DNA of 64,000 bases, taken from assembly GCF_014649835.1 (NCBI RefSeq), contig NZ_BMTU01000001.1, positions 558,001 through 622,000 of the forward strand, in the 5' to 3' direction. Below the pieces are notes generated by a model. That model saw nothing but the letters and a program-made list of their open reading frames with translations. It did no database searches and had not been told where the DNA came from. The position numbers were made by a program, and so were the translations under genes. Of this stretch, positions 7,856 through 16,855 are shown one piece after another. Origin of the DNA: Streptomyces pilosus (lineage in GTDB: Bacteria > Actinomycetota > Actinomycetes > Streptomycetales > Streptomycetaceae). Every line of letters starts with the position of its first letter. The first letter of the stretch is position 1.

Positions 7856-9516
7856 TCCGCTTCGAGAACGTGTCGGTGACCTACGACGGATCACCCGAAC
7901 CCGCCGTCCAGGGAGTCGACTTCGAGGTTCCCGAGGGTGAACTGGTGCTCCTCGTCGGCCCGTCCGGGGTCGGCAAGTCGACGGTGCTGGGCGCGGTCAG
8001 CGGGCTGGTGCCGCACTTCACCGGCGGCACCCTGCACGGCAGGGTCACGGTCGCCGGCCGCGACACCCGCACCCACAAACCGCGCGAACTCGCCGACGTG
8101 GTGGGCACGGTGGGCCAGGACCCGCTCTCCCACTTCGTGACCGACACGGTGGAGGACGAACTCGCCTACGGCATGGAGTCGCTGGGTCTCGCCCCGGACG
8201 TGATGCGCCGCAGGGTCGAGGAGACCCTGGACCTCCTGGGCCTGGCCGGCCTGCGCGACCGTCCCCTCGCCACCCTCTCCGGCGGTCAGCAGCAGCGCGT
8301 CGCCATCGGCTCGGTCCTCACCCCCCACCCCCGGGTGCTGGTCCTGGACGAGCCGACGTCCGCGCTGGACCCGGCGGCGGCCGAGGAGGTGCTGGCCGTC
8401 CTGCAGCGCCTGGTGCACGACCTGGGCACCACGGTCCTCATGGCCGAGCACCGGCTGGAACGCGTCGTCCAGTACGCCGACCGGGTGGCCCTGCTGCCGG
8501 GCCCCGGTGAGCGCCCCCGGCTGGGCACGCCGCCGGAGGTGATGGCGGTCTCCCCCGTCCACCCCCCGGTGGTCGCCCTGGGCCGGCTGGCCGGCTGGTC
8601 CCCCCTCCCCCTGACGGTCCGCGACGCCCGCCGCCGGGCGGGTGGCCTGCGCGACCGCCTGGCCGGCCACGAACCGCACCGGGCCGGCCCCGCGCCCGCG
8701 TCCGCCCCTCCCGTGAAGCGCCGCTTCCCGCGCGCGAGGGCGGGCGACACCACGGCGCCCGCCCCGGTGGCCGAGGTCCGCTCCCTCTCGGTGCGCCGCG
8801 ACCGCGTCCAGGCCCTGCGCGGGGTCGATCTGACGGTCACCGCCGGCGAGACGATCGCCCTGATGGGCCGCAACGGCGCCGGGAAGTCGACGCTGCTCGG
8901 CGCACTCGTGGGTCTGGTGGCCCCCTCCGCCGGCTCGGTCCGCACCGGCGGCGCGGTCCCCCACCGCACCCGCCCGCGCGACCTGGTCCGCCGGGTCGGA
9001 CTGGTCCCCCAGGAACCCCGCGACCTCCTCTACGCGGACACGGTGGCGGCGGAGTGCGCGGCCGCCGACCGGGACGCGGAGGCGGCCCCCGGCACCTGCC
9101 GCGCCCTGCTCACGAAGCTCCTCCCCTCCGTGGCCGACGACGTCCACCCCCGCGACCTGTCCGAGGGCCAGCGCCTGACCCTCGCCCTGGCGGTGGTCCT
9201 GACCGCCCGCCCGCCCCTCCTGCTCCTCGACGAGCCGACCCGGGGCCTGGACTACGCGGCGAAGGCCCGGCTGGTGACGATCCTGCGGGAGCTGGCGGCC
9301 GAGGGCCACGCCATCGTCATGGCCACGCACGACGTGGAGCTGGCGGCGGAGCTCGCCCACCGGGTCGTCCTGCTCGCCGAGGGCGAGGTGATCGCGGACG
9401 GGCCGTCGGCCGAGGTGGTCGTGGCGTCCCCGTCCTTCGCCCCGCAGGTGGCGAAGATCCTCGCCCCGCAGGCCTGGCTCACCGTCTCCGAGGTCCGGGA
9501 GGCGCTGGACCGATGA
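7852..9516 (+). CDS. ECF transporter ATPase, two fused ABC domains (CbiO/EcfA-EcfA')
   Basis: 554 aa; the GTG overlaps the previous stop (GTGA). Domain 1 has Walker A GPSGVGKST (residues 36-44), signature LSGGQQQR and Walker B VLVLDEPTSALDP. Domain 2, after a basic linker near residue 290, has GRNGAGKST, a variant signature DLSEGQR and LLLLDEPTRGLDY. Both D-loops and switch histidines (MAEH, MATHD) are intact, so both sites look functional. The fusion supplies the EcfA/EcfA' pair in one chain. Cytoplasmic, on the T component. Confidence 0.92.
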   Translation: MIRFENVSVTYDGSPEPAVQGVDFEVPEGELVLLVGPSGVGKSTVLGAVSGLVPHFTGGTLHGRVTVAGRDTRTHKPRELADVVGTVGQDPLSHFVTDTVEDELAYGMESLGLAPDVMRRRVEETLDLLGLAGLRDRPLATLSGGQQQRVAIGSVLTPHPRVLVLDEPTSALDPAAAEEVLAVLQRLVHDLGTTVLMAEHRLERVVQYADRVALLPGPGERPRLGTPPEVMAVSPVHPPVVALGRLAGWSPLPLTVRDARRRAGGLRDRLAGHEPHRAGPAPASAPPVKRRFPRARAGDTTAPAPVAEVRSLSVRRDRVQALRGVDLTVTAGETIALMGRNGAGKSTLLGALVGLVAPSAGSVRTGGAVPHRTRPRDLVRRVGLVPQEPRDLLYADTVAAECAAADRDAEAAPGTCRALLTKLLPSVADDVHPRDLSEGQRLTLALAVVLTARPPLLLLDEPTRGLDYAAKARLVTILRELAAEGHAIVMATHDVELAAELAHRVVLLAEGEVIADGPSAEVVVASPSFAPQVAKILAPQAWLTVSEVREALDR

Positions 9517-10361
9517 CTCCGCCCGCCACCACGGCACACCGGCCGGACCGCCAGGCCCGGGCCATCCGCCTGGGTTCCCGGTCCTGGCTGTCCCTCGCCC
9601 TGGTCAGCGCGGTGGGCGTGGCCGGCTTCGGCTGGCCCTTCCTCGCCCCGCCCGCCTCCGCCGTGAACGCCCACGCCCAGGACGCGCCCTGGCTCTTCGC
9701 GGGCCTGCTGGTCCTCCTGGTCGCGGTCGTGGCGGCGACCATCTCGGAGTCGGGTCTGGGCCCCAAGGCGGTGGCGATGCTCGGTGTCCTCGCGGCGACG
9801 GGCGCCGCCCTGCGCCCCATCGGCGCGGGCACGGCCGGTCTGGAACCCATGTTCTTCCTCATGGTCCTCAGCGGCCGGGTCCTCGGCCCCGGCTTCGGCT
9901 TCGTCCTCGGCTCGGTGACCATGTTCGCGTCCGCGCTGCTCACCGGCGGGGTGGGCCCCTGGCTGCCGTTCCAGATGCTGGCGATGGGCTGGTTCACCAT
10001 GGGCGCGGGCTTCCTCCCGGGCCCCGACCGGCTGCGCGGCCGGGCGGAGGTCTGGATGCTCGCCGGGTACGGCTTCCTCGCGGCCTTCGCCTACGGCACC
10101 GTGATGAACATGGCGGGCTGGCCCTTCATGTCCGCGCTGGCCTCGAACATCTCCTTCTCCCCCGACGCGCCGCTCGCCACCAATCTGGCCCGCTTCGTGG
10201 CCTACTGCCTGGCGACCTCGCTCGGCTGGGACCTGGGCCGCGCCCTGGTCACGGTCGTCCTGACGCTCACCGTGGGCGTCCCGCTCCTCAAGGCACTGCG
10301 CCGGGCCACCCGCAGGGCCGCCTTCGAGGCCCCGGTCACATTCGGGGACACCGCTCCGTAG
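9513..10361 (+). CDS. ECF transporter S (substrate-binding membrane) component
   Basis: 282 aa; the ATG overlaps the previous stop (ATGA). Six or so hydrophobic helices, with the Gly-rich helix GRVLGPGFGFVLGSVTMFASAL and the tail ALRRATRRA facing the cytoplasm. Such S proteins select the vitamin, and the riboswitch upstream points to cobalamin or a corrinoid; cobalt is the alternative. No periplasmic BtuF-like protein is present, so capture may rest on the two anchored surface proteins of the operon. Confidence 0.82.
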   Translation: MTPPATTAHRPDRQARAIRLGSRSWLSLALVSAVGVAGFGWPFLAPPASAVNAHAQDAPWLFAGLLVLLVAVVAATISESGLGPKAVAMLGVLAATGAALRPIGAGTAGLEPMFFLMVLSGRVLGPGFGFVLGSVTMFASALLTGGVGPWLPFQMLAMGWFTMGAGFLPGPDRLRGRAEVWMLAGYGFLAAFAYGTVMNMAGWPFMSALASNISFSPDAPLATNLARFVAYCLATSLGWDLGRALVTVVLTLTVGVPLLKALRRATRRAAFEAPVTFGDTAP

Positions 10362-10662
10362 CCCCGCGGGCACACGCCGTGCCCGGCGCGGTGAAGCAGC
10401 CCACATGACCCGCGTCACATACGACCCGGCACCGTAGCGGCCTCCCCGATGCCCCGGGGCCCACCACCCGCCGGGCCCGCCGTTCCCCGACCCCGGGTAG
10501 TAAAAGCGACCTTTGCGGGCAATGCCCGGATTTGTTTCTGTGGAGCAGTCGCCGGGCGCCGACACCCCACGGGGTAGCGGCGCCGACGCACGCCCCCGCC
10601 GCACACCGCGGCATCCGGCACGGCGTAACGCGACGTCCCCGCTTCCGACCGAAAGGCCGCCT
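10362..10662 (+). promoter_or_regulatory. Leader region with strong secondary structure upstream of the lysozyme-like gene
   Basis: 301 bases without a gene. CGGGCAATGCCCG near 10516 is a small stem. GGCGCCG (10555-10561) pairs with CGGCGCC (10578-10584), enclosing a nested CCCC/GGGG stem. GAAAGG then precedes the GTG at 10663. This could be a structured 5' leader. I looked for the ydaO (c-di-AMP) element common before Streptomyces rpf genes and did not find its conserved blocks. Confidence 0.4.
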
Positions 10663-11079
10663 GTGTCCGCCGCTTCCTTCCTCCGCACCGTCTCCGCCCC
10701 GAAGAAGACCCTCGCCGGTGCCGCCCTGGTCGCCGCCACCTGCGGCACCCTGATCGCCGCAGCGCCCGCCCAGGCCGCGACCACGAGCGCGTCCTCGGCC
10801 CAGGCGACGGCGCAGAAGATGATCGGCAACTCGGCCGAGTTCCAGTGCTTCTCGAAGATCGTCCAGCACGAGAGCGGCTGGAACCCCACCGCCACCAACG
10901 CCTCCAGCGGCGCCTACGGCCTGGTCCAGGCCCTGCCCGCCTCCAAGATGGCCTCGGCCGGCTCCGACTGGAAGACCAACCCGGCCACCCAGATCAAGTG
11001 GGGCCTGGACTACATGAAGGACCGCTACGGCAGCGCCTGTGACGCCTGGTCCTTCTGGCAGTCCAACAACTGGTACTGA
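10663..11079 (+). CDS. Small secreted transglycosylase-like (SLT/Rpf-fold) protein
   Basis: 138 aa from GTG 10663 (GAAAGG upstream). A signal peptide is cleaved after AAAPAQA (residue 38). The mature domain FSKIVQHESGWNPTATNASSGAYG has the lysozyme-like catalytic Glu70 (HESGW) and the S/T-G-x-Y-G-L-x-Q pattern (GAYGLVQ) of soluble lytic transglycosylases. Two cysteines (62 and near 126) could form a disulfide. It probably cleaves cell-wall glycan during growth or germination. A strong terminator follows. Streptomyces carries several paralogues of this type. Confidence 0.85.
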   Translation: MSAASFLRTVSAPKKTLAGAALVAATCGTLIAAAPAQAATTSASSAQATAQKMIGNSAEFQCFSKIVQHESGWNPTATNASSGAYGLVQALPASKMASAGSDWKTNPATQIKWGLDYMKDRYGSACDAWSFWQSNNWY

Positions 11080-11104
11080 TCCACCCGGACATCCCCCCTG
11101 TACC

Positions 11105-11143
11105 GAAGGCGGCGGCCCCACGATCCCCGGGGCCGCCGCCTTC
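11105..11143 (+). terminator. Strong hairpin terminator
   Basis: A perfect 15-bp stem, GAAGGCGGCGGCCCC paired with GGGGCCGCCGCCTTC, 25 bases after the stop of the transglycosylase-like gene. It can also serve the convergent DUF4246 gene. Confidence 0.8.
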
Positions 11144-11199
11144 GTCCTGCCGTCGCCGTCCGCCCCGGGCCCACCGCCGGGGGGACGGCCCGCGGTCCC

Positions 11200-12708
11200 T
11201 CAGTGCTCGCAGAGGGAGAACTCCCGCTCGTAGAGCTGCTCGTTGTGCTCGTCGACGAAGAACTTGCGTTCCCGCATGAGTTCCTCACGGTAGGTCCTGG
11301 CCTGCTCCAGCGTCATGGTCGAGGTGCCGGACCACGGCTGCTGCGGCGGCACGTCCGAGGTCGAGACGATCCTCCGGTCCGGGTCGACCAGGAAGAACGC
11401 CAGGATCTTGCGGTGTCCCGGACGGGTGGGGTCCTGGAGGCGGAACGGGCCGACGCGGTGCTGCAGCACGTTCGGGAAGGCCAGACAGCGTCCCGCCGGG
11501 GTCGCCGCGGAGCCCAGCGTCTGGTTCAGCGCGTCCTCGTCCTCCAGGCCGTAGACCTCGCGCAGGCCGTTGTCGTCGTTCTGCTCGTAGTCCGGGTCGT
11601 CGAGGGCGGCCCGGAACCCCAGCCGGCTCTCGGTGATGTTCTCGCTGTCCCAGTAGTAGATGCCGGTCGAGACGATCCGCTCGTTCAGCATCCCCTCGAC
11701 GTGCCAGGAACCCCCCTCGTACGCGGGCTGTTCCGGGGTGAGACAGATGGTGGCGAGCTTGACGACGACCTGGAGACGACGGCCGCGCAGGTCGACCCGG
11801 CCGGACTCGCCGGGCGGCTCGGGCGGGGTGAAGACCGGGGCGTCCGGGACGACCGGGCGGCGGTTCTCCCACCAGACGCCGTAGGCCTCCTCCCAGACCC
11901 GGCGTGCTTCCGCGTAGGTCTCCTCGTCGGCGTAGGAGGACCTGTGCGGGTACTCCGGCTCCGCGTCGTACCACCCGTAGGGATCGGGGTCGATCCGCCG
12001 GGGCCGCGGACGGCGCAGATCGGTGAGCACGTTCTCCAGCAGCGGGCGGAACCGCGCGAACAGCTCCGGCAGGACGGCGGCCAGGTCGCGGTGCGCCTCC
12101 GGGTGGACGTTGTTGACGTACGAGCGGAAGGCGACAGTGCCGTCGTCGCTGACGTCGACGTCCGTGGGCAGCCACTGGAACCGCTCCGAGAACTCGTACT
12201 TCGCGTAGTGGCTCGCCGGGTTGGCCCACGCCTCCTCGGGAGCCCCGCTCACGTCTCTCACCAGGCAGAACAGTGAGGGATGCACCAGATCCAGTACCTG
12301 GCGGCCGGATCCGGGATGCCAGTCCCGCTCCGCTTCGGGGACCTCCTCCAGCACCCGGACCGCCTCGCGCAACCGGGTCCTGAGCCGGTCGTCGATCAGG
12401 GTGTCCGACTGCCACACCCCGTCGACGGCGGACACCTCGATGCCGGTCCGCCCGTCCCGCAGAGCGGCGTAGTGCCCGAGTTCGGCGAGCACGTAGCGCA
12501 CCTGCGCCTCGGTGAGACCCTGGTCCACCGCTTCCCGCGTCCACCGGGCGACGACGTCCGCGTCGTTCCTCTTGTCGAACCAGCCGGGCTTCGCCCGTAT
12601 GTGCGCGCTGCACCGGATCATGTCGAGTTCCCGCAGCGTCCGGGGTTGCCCGAACGGCATGGAGCGGGCGGTGTGGAAGGGCAGCGGGAAAGCAGGCAGG
12701 CCGGTCAA
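11200..12708 (-). CDS. DUF4246 family protein, possible Fe(II)/2-oxoglutarate-type oxygenase fold
   Basis: 502 aa, TTG start at 12708; ATG at residue 17 is an alternative because the AAGGA before the TTG is very close. Recognised as DUF4246 by the C-terminal block around WHVEGMLNERIVSTGIYYW. This block holds H336-x-E338, then H417 (LQHRVGPF) and R433 (GHRKILAFFLVDP), the order of the HxD/E...H...R metal and cosubstrate set of 2-oxoglutarate oxygenases. That functional reading is an inference. The family is common in fungi and patchy in bacteria. Monocistronic, convergent with the transglycosylase gene. Confidence 0.75.
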   Translation of the reverse strand: MTGLPAFPLPFHTARSMPFGQPRTLRELDMIRCSAHIRAKPGWFDKRNDADVVARWTREAVDQGLTEAQVRYVLAELGHYAALRDGRTGIEVSAVDGVWQSDTLIDDRLRTRLREAVRVLEEVPEAERDWHPGSGRQVLDLVHPSLFCLVRDVSGAPEEAWANPASHYAKYEFSERFQWLPTDVDVSDDGTVAFRSYVNNVHPEAHRDLAAVLPELFARFRPLLENVLTDLRRPRPRRIDPDPYGWYDAEPEYPHRSSYADEETYAEARRVWEEAYGVWWENRRPVVPDAPVFTPPEPPGESGRVDLRGRRLQVVVKLATICLTPEQPAYEGGSWHVEGMLNERIVSTGIYYWDSENITESRLGFRAALDDPDYEQNDDNGLREVYGLEDEDALNQTLGSAATPAGRCLAFPNVLQHRVGPFRLQDPTRPGHRKILAFFLVDPDRRIVSTSDVPPQQPWSGTSTMTLEQARTYREELMRERKFFVDEHNEQLYEREFSLCEH

Positions 12709-12820
12709 TTCCTTCGGTCCTCACGGTCGGTGTGCGGTGGCGGGAAGGATACGACGGCGGACCGACACCGCAGCCCCGTGCGTCCCGGCAGTCAACGTCC
12801 CCACGCGGATCCACGTCTAC

Positions 12821-14455
12821 GTGGTCGTGCCCCCTGCCGAACTCTCCCTGATCCCGCACGCGGACACGGCCCTCGAGCGGGGGAAGCCTCCGGCGTTCCG
12901 CCGGCGTCATCGCGTCCCGCTGATCGCGACGCTCGCCACCCTCCCCCTCTACGCCCTGTGGTGGGGCGTTCTCGCCACCGGGGGCGGAGACCTCGCCGCT
13001 CAGGACGCCTGGGCCGACTTCGTCCTGCGGCACGGGAGTTCGGCGTACAACCTGTCGTGGTACGGCGGGACGCACACCGCCAACTACAGTCTGCTGTCGC
13101 CGTACTTGATGGCGGTCCTGGGGGTGCGGGGTCTCACCGTGGCGTCCGGCGTCGCCGCCACCTGGATCGCCGCCGTCCTGGTGCGGCGTGTCCGGCCGCG
13201 CCGGCCCCTCGCGCCCGCCCTGCTCGCCGCCCTCGCGCTCTGGTGCAACGTCGCCTCCGGGCGGACCACGTTCGCGCTCGGGGTCGCGTTCGGGCTCGCC
13301 GCCTGCCTGTTCCTGGGCCGGGAGAAACGTCTCCTCATCGCCGGTGGGTACGCCGCCCTCGCCACCATGGCCTCCCCGGTCGCCGGGCTGTTCCTCGCCG
13401 TCGTCGGCGGCGGCTACCTGCTCGACCGGCAGCCCCGGCCCGCCACCGCCCTGCTGCTGCCGCCCGCCGTCGTCGTCGGGGCGACCACGCTCCTCTTCCC
13501 CTTCCACGGCGAGCAGCTCATGCCGGCGGCCCGCACGGGGCCGCCCGTGCTCCTCGGGGTCGCCGTCGCGCTGCTCTCCCCGGCCTCCTGGCGCGTGGCC
13601 CGGTGGAGCGGCGTCGTCTACGCCGCCGGGACCGTGGTGGTGTACCTCGTCCCCTCCCCCATCGGCACGAACGTCGAGCGGTTCGCCGAGTACGCCGCGC
13701 CCGTCGCCCTCCTCACCGCGCTCCTCGCCCAGCCACGACTGCGCGCCCTGCGGCGCGGTCTGCTGGTGGCCGTCCTCGTCCTCTCCGTCGCGTGGACGGG
13801 CAGGAAGACCGCCGACGACCTGCAGGTCTCCACGACCGTGCCCGCCTGGGCCGCGCACACCCAGGGGGTCGTCCAGGCCCTCGAGCGGCTCGGTGCCGGC
13901 ACGGGCCGCGTGGAGGCCGTACCCGCGCGCGACCACCGGGAGGCCACCGTCCTCGCGCCCCGTTTCCACCTGGCGCGCGGCTGGAACCGGCAGCTGGACA
14001 TGGAGCGGGGGCGGCTGTTCTACGACGGGTCGTTCTCCGCCGCGTCCTACCGGGCGTGGCTGGACCGGTGGGCGGTCGGCTTCGTGGTGCTGCCGAACGG
14101 GAAGCCCGACGGGTACGCCGAGGAGGAGGCGGCGCTGGTGCGCCACCGGCGGCCCGACTGGCTGCTGCCGGTCTGGCACGACGCCCACTGGCAGGTCTTC
14201 CGGGTGCGGGACGCCGTCCCGCTCGTCTCAGGGCCGGGAGCGGTCGTGCGGATGTCCGGCGCCGATCTGGTGTTGCGGGTGGCGCGGCCGGGGGCGGTGA
14301 CGGTACGGGTCGCCCACTCGCCGTGGCTGCGCAGCGACGGCGGCGGATGCCTGAGCCGCGCGGGCGAGTTCACGCGGCTGACCGTGCCCGCGGCGGGCGA
14401 GTACCGGATCAGCTCGGAGTACGGTCCTTCGCCGGCGCCGACGGTTCGCTGCTGA
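12821..14455 (+). CDS. Large integral membrane protein with C-terminal extracellular domain, unknown function
   Basis: About 544 aa from GTG 12821; GTG 12827 is equally possible and no clear ribosome binding site decides. About 10 hydrophobic helices (residues 35-330) are followed by a roughly 210-residue soluble domain. The first extracytoplasmic loop (QDAWADFVLRHGSSAYNLSWYGG) is long and aromatic, as in GT-C glycosyltransferases, but no certain catalytic Asp pair is visible. It ends inside the oppositely oriented GT87-PAP2 gene (47-base convergent overlap). Its function is unknown; a cell-envelope role is inferred. Confidence 0.65.
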   Translation: MVVPPAELSLIPHADTALERGKPPAFRRRHRVPLIATLATLPLYALWWGVLATGGGDLAAQDAWADFVLRHGSSAYNLSWYGGTHTANYSLLSPYLMAVLGVRGLTVASGVAATWIAAVLVRRVRPRRPLAPALLAALALWCNVASGRTTFALGVAFGLAACLFLGREKRLLIAGGYAALATMASPVAGLFLAVVGGGYLLDRQPRPATALLLPPAVVVGATTLLFPFHGEQLMPAARTGPPVLLGVAVALLSPASWRVARWSGVVYAAGTVVVYLVPSPIGTNVERFAEYAAPVALLTALLAQPRLRALRRGLLVAVLVLSVAWTGRKTADDLQVSTTVPAWAAHTQGVVQALERLGAGTGRVEAVPARDHREATVLAPRFHLARGWNRQLDMERGRLFYDGSFSAASYRAWLDRWAVGFVVLPNGKPDGYAEEEAALVRHRRPDWLLPVWHDAHWQVFRVRDAVPLVSGPGAVVRMSGADLVLRVARPGAVTVRVAHSPWLRSDGGGCLSRAGEFTRLTVPAAGEYRISSEYGPSPAPTVRC

Positions 14456-16463
14456 ACTCGGTGGCGGCCACCGCGGTCGTGGCCGCGCGGGGGCCCTGGA
14501 GGAGGTAGGTCAGCCCGAAGCCGGCGCCGACGACGAGCGCGCCGCCGGCCGCGTCCAGGATCCAGTGGTTGCCGGTGGCGACGATCGCGGCGGCCGTGAA
14601 GAGGGGGTGCAGGAGGCCCAGGACCTTCATCCAGAGCCGGGGCGCGATGATCGCGATGACCAGTCCGCACCACAGGGACCAGCCGAAGTGCAGCGACGGC
14701 ATCGCCGCGTACTGGTTGGTGAGGTGGGTGAGGGTGCCGTAGTCGGGCTGGGAGAAGTCCTGGACGCCGTGGACCGTGTCGATGATGCCGAGGTCCGGCA
14801 TGAGGCGGGGCGGGGCGAGCGGGTAGAGCCAGAAGCCGACGAGGGCGAGCAGGGTGGCGAAGCCGAGGGCCGAGCGGGCCCAGCGGTAGTCGACGGGGCG
14901 GCGCCAGTACAGCAGGCCCAGCACGGTCAGCGGGACGACGAAGTGGAAGGACGTGTAGTAGAAGTCGAAGAAGTTCCGCAGCCAGCCGATCTTCACCACC
15001 GCGTGGTTGACGGCGTGCTCGATGTCCATGTGGAGCAGACGCTCGAGGTCGAGGATCTGCTGCCCGTGCTCCTCGGCGCGGGCGCGGCCCGCCGAGTTGC
15101 TGCCGCCGGTCGCGGCGAGCCGGACCTTCGCGTACGCGGCGTAGGTGACGCGGATGAGGAGCAGTTCGAGGAGCAGGTTCGGGCGGATGAGCACCCGGCG
15201 CAGGAACGGCAGCAGGGGGACGAACGCGAAGCGGGCCGGGACGGGCGGGGCGTACGGGGTGGGGACGGGGCTGCGGAAGTGGCGGGAGGCGCGGGAGAGG
15301 AAGGGGACGGCGGTGGCGGCGGCCAGGGCCGCGAGGAGCACGACGTTGTCCCGCACCGGGTACAGGAACTCCATGTTCGGCAGCATCATCTTCGCCGGCA
15401 GCGTCATCACCAGGACCACGGCGACGGGCCACACCATCCGGTCGCGGGCCCGCTTGCCGGCCCGGCCGACGGCGGTGAGCAGCACCCACAGCAGCTGGTG
15501 CTGCCACGCGGTCGGGGCGACGGCGATGGCGGCGCAGCCGGTGACGGCGACCGCGAGGAGCAGCTGGCCGTCGTGGGCGTAGCGCACGGCGCGGCGCAGG
15601 GCGAGGGCGACGACCGCGGCGCCGAGCAGCAGGAAGACGGCGATCTCCAGGGGGCCTTCGAGGCCGAGGCGGAGCAGGGCGCCGTGCAGGGACTGGTTGG
15701 CGAGGGAGTCGGCGGGGCCGCCGAGGCCCACGCCGGCCAGGTGGTGCACCCAGTAGGTGTAGGAGTCGTGGGGCATCGCCGCCCAGGCGAGAGCGGTGAC
15801 GGCGGCGAAGGTGACGCCGGTGGCCGTGGCGGCCCGGCGGCGGCCGGTGAACCACAGCAGCGGGGCGAAGAGGAGCAGGGTCGGCTGGAGGGCCGCCGCG
15901 ACGCCGATGAGGGCGCCGCTGACGCGCTGGCCGCGGGCGGCGAAGCAGCCCAGCAGGACGAGCAGGACCGGGATGATGCTGGTCTGGCCGAGCCAGAGGG
16001 TGTTGCGCACCGGCAGGGACAGCACCAGCAGGCTGATGGCGACGGGCGCGGCGAGGATCGCGGTGCGGCGGCCGACCGGCTGGGGCAGCGCGCGGGCCGC
16101 GACCAGGCCGAGGGCGACGACCAGCAGCAGCGTGCCGAAGGTCCAGCCCCAGCCGAGGGCCTGTTCGGCGGTGCGGGTGAGGGGTTTGAGCACGAGCCCG
16201 GCCAACGGGGTGCCGGTGAACTGGGTCGAGTCGTAGAGGGACCCTCTGACGTGCAGGACGCCCTCGGGGCCCACCCAGGTCTCCAGGGTCGTCAGGCGTT
16301 CCCCGCTGGGGGTGGTGAGGACGGCGGCGACCTGCCGTACGGCGAGGACCGCGGCGAGCAGCCACAGGGCCAGGCGCGCCGCGCGCAGCCGTGCCCGGGT
16401 GCCGTCGACGGCCGTCGCCCCGAGTGCCTCCGTCGGTCGTCCACCGTGCTCCGCGTTCGCCAC
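14409..16463 (-). CDS. GT87 (DUF2029) glycosyltransferase fused to PAP2/inositol-phosphorylceramide-synthase-like phosphatase
   Basis: 684 aa from ATG 16463. The N-terminal 420 residues form a polytopic GT87/DUF2029 domain of the polyprenyl-phosphate-mannose-using GT-C type, with YDSTQFTGTPLAG in the first loop. The C-terminal 250 residues are a PAP2_3 domain with LAPPRLMPD, the catalytic block MPSLHFGWSLW and ATGNHWILDAAGG (His and Asp of the third motif). Fusion of a lipid-linked sugar transferase to a lipid phosphatase suggests that both steps act on one envelope glycolipid. The 3' end overlaps the convergent gene by 47 bases. Confidence 0.85.
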   Translation of the reverse strand: MANAEHGGRPTEALGATAVDGTRARLRAARLALWLLAAVLAVRQVAAVLTTPSGERLTTLETWVGPEGVLHVRGSLYDSTQFTGTPLAGLVLKPLTRTAEQALGWGWTFGTLLLVVALGLVAARALPQPVGRRTAILAAPVAISLLVLSLPVRNTLWLGQTSIIPVLLVLLGCFAARGQRVSGALIGVAAALQPTLLLFAPLLWFTGRRRAATATGVTFAAVTALAWAAMPHDSYTYWVHHLAGVGLGGPADSLANQSLHGALLRLGLEGPLEIAVFLLLGAAVVALALRRAVRYAHDGQLLLAVAVTGCAAIAVAPTAWQHQLLWVLLTAVGRAGKRARDRMVWPVAVVLVMTLPAKMMLPNMEFLYPVRDNVVLLAALAAATAVPFLSRASRHFRSPVPTPYAPPVPARFAFVPLLPFLRRVLIRPNLLLELLLIRVTYAAYAKVRLAATGGSNSAGRARAEEHGQQILDLERLLHMDIEHAVNHAVVKIGWLRNFFDFYYTSFHFVVPLTVLGLLYWRRPVDYRWARSALGFATLLALVGFWLYPLAPPRLMPDLGIIDTVHGVQDFSQPDYGTLTHLTNQYAAMPSLHFGWSLWCGLVIAIIAPRLWMKVLGLLHPLFTAAAIVATGNHWILDAAGGALVVGAGFGLTYLLQGPRAATTAVAATEFSSEPSAPAKDRTPS

Positions 16464-16855
16464 GCCTCGTCGGCCTCCCGCCCCGTTTCGCCCCGTGCGT
16501 CCCGTACGTGGGGATCCGCTCCGCGCGTCCTGTGCGGCCCGCGGCCCCCCTGGAGGGGGACGCAGGAAACCGCGGCTTCACCTGACGTCCCGCTCACTTT
16601 TGTCCGCATGACGATAGTCCGCGGCGGGTCGCGTCGCCCGCGGGTGGCGCGAGAAGCATCACAACGAGTGTGCGCCCGGGACGACCGCCGACGGCGCCGC
16701 GTCCCTGCACACGCGGCATTTGTGTGCAGTATGCAGCTATTCGCATACCGCCCGTAGGGGGACGGACAGCGCCTATCGTCGCTTGCTCGGCCCGCCCGCC
16801 AGTGCCGCCGCGCGGACCCGTCCCCGTCCCCGTCGAAAGGCAGGCGAGCGAAGTC
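16464..16855. promoter_or_regulatory. Divergent intergenic region with inverted repeat GTATGC-N8-GCATAC
   Basis: 392 bases between the GT87-PAP2 gene and the MHS transporter. A perfect 6-bp inverted repeat, GTATGC (16729-16734) and GCATAC (16743-16748), centred near 16738, lies about 110 bases before the transporter start. It could be an operator for a dimeric regulator. The rest holds nothing recognisable. Confidence 0.4.

Noticed and set aside
10362..10662. ydaO (c-di-AMP) riboswitch before the transglycosylase-like gene
   Set aside because: The expected conserved blocks were not found, only generic stems.
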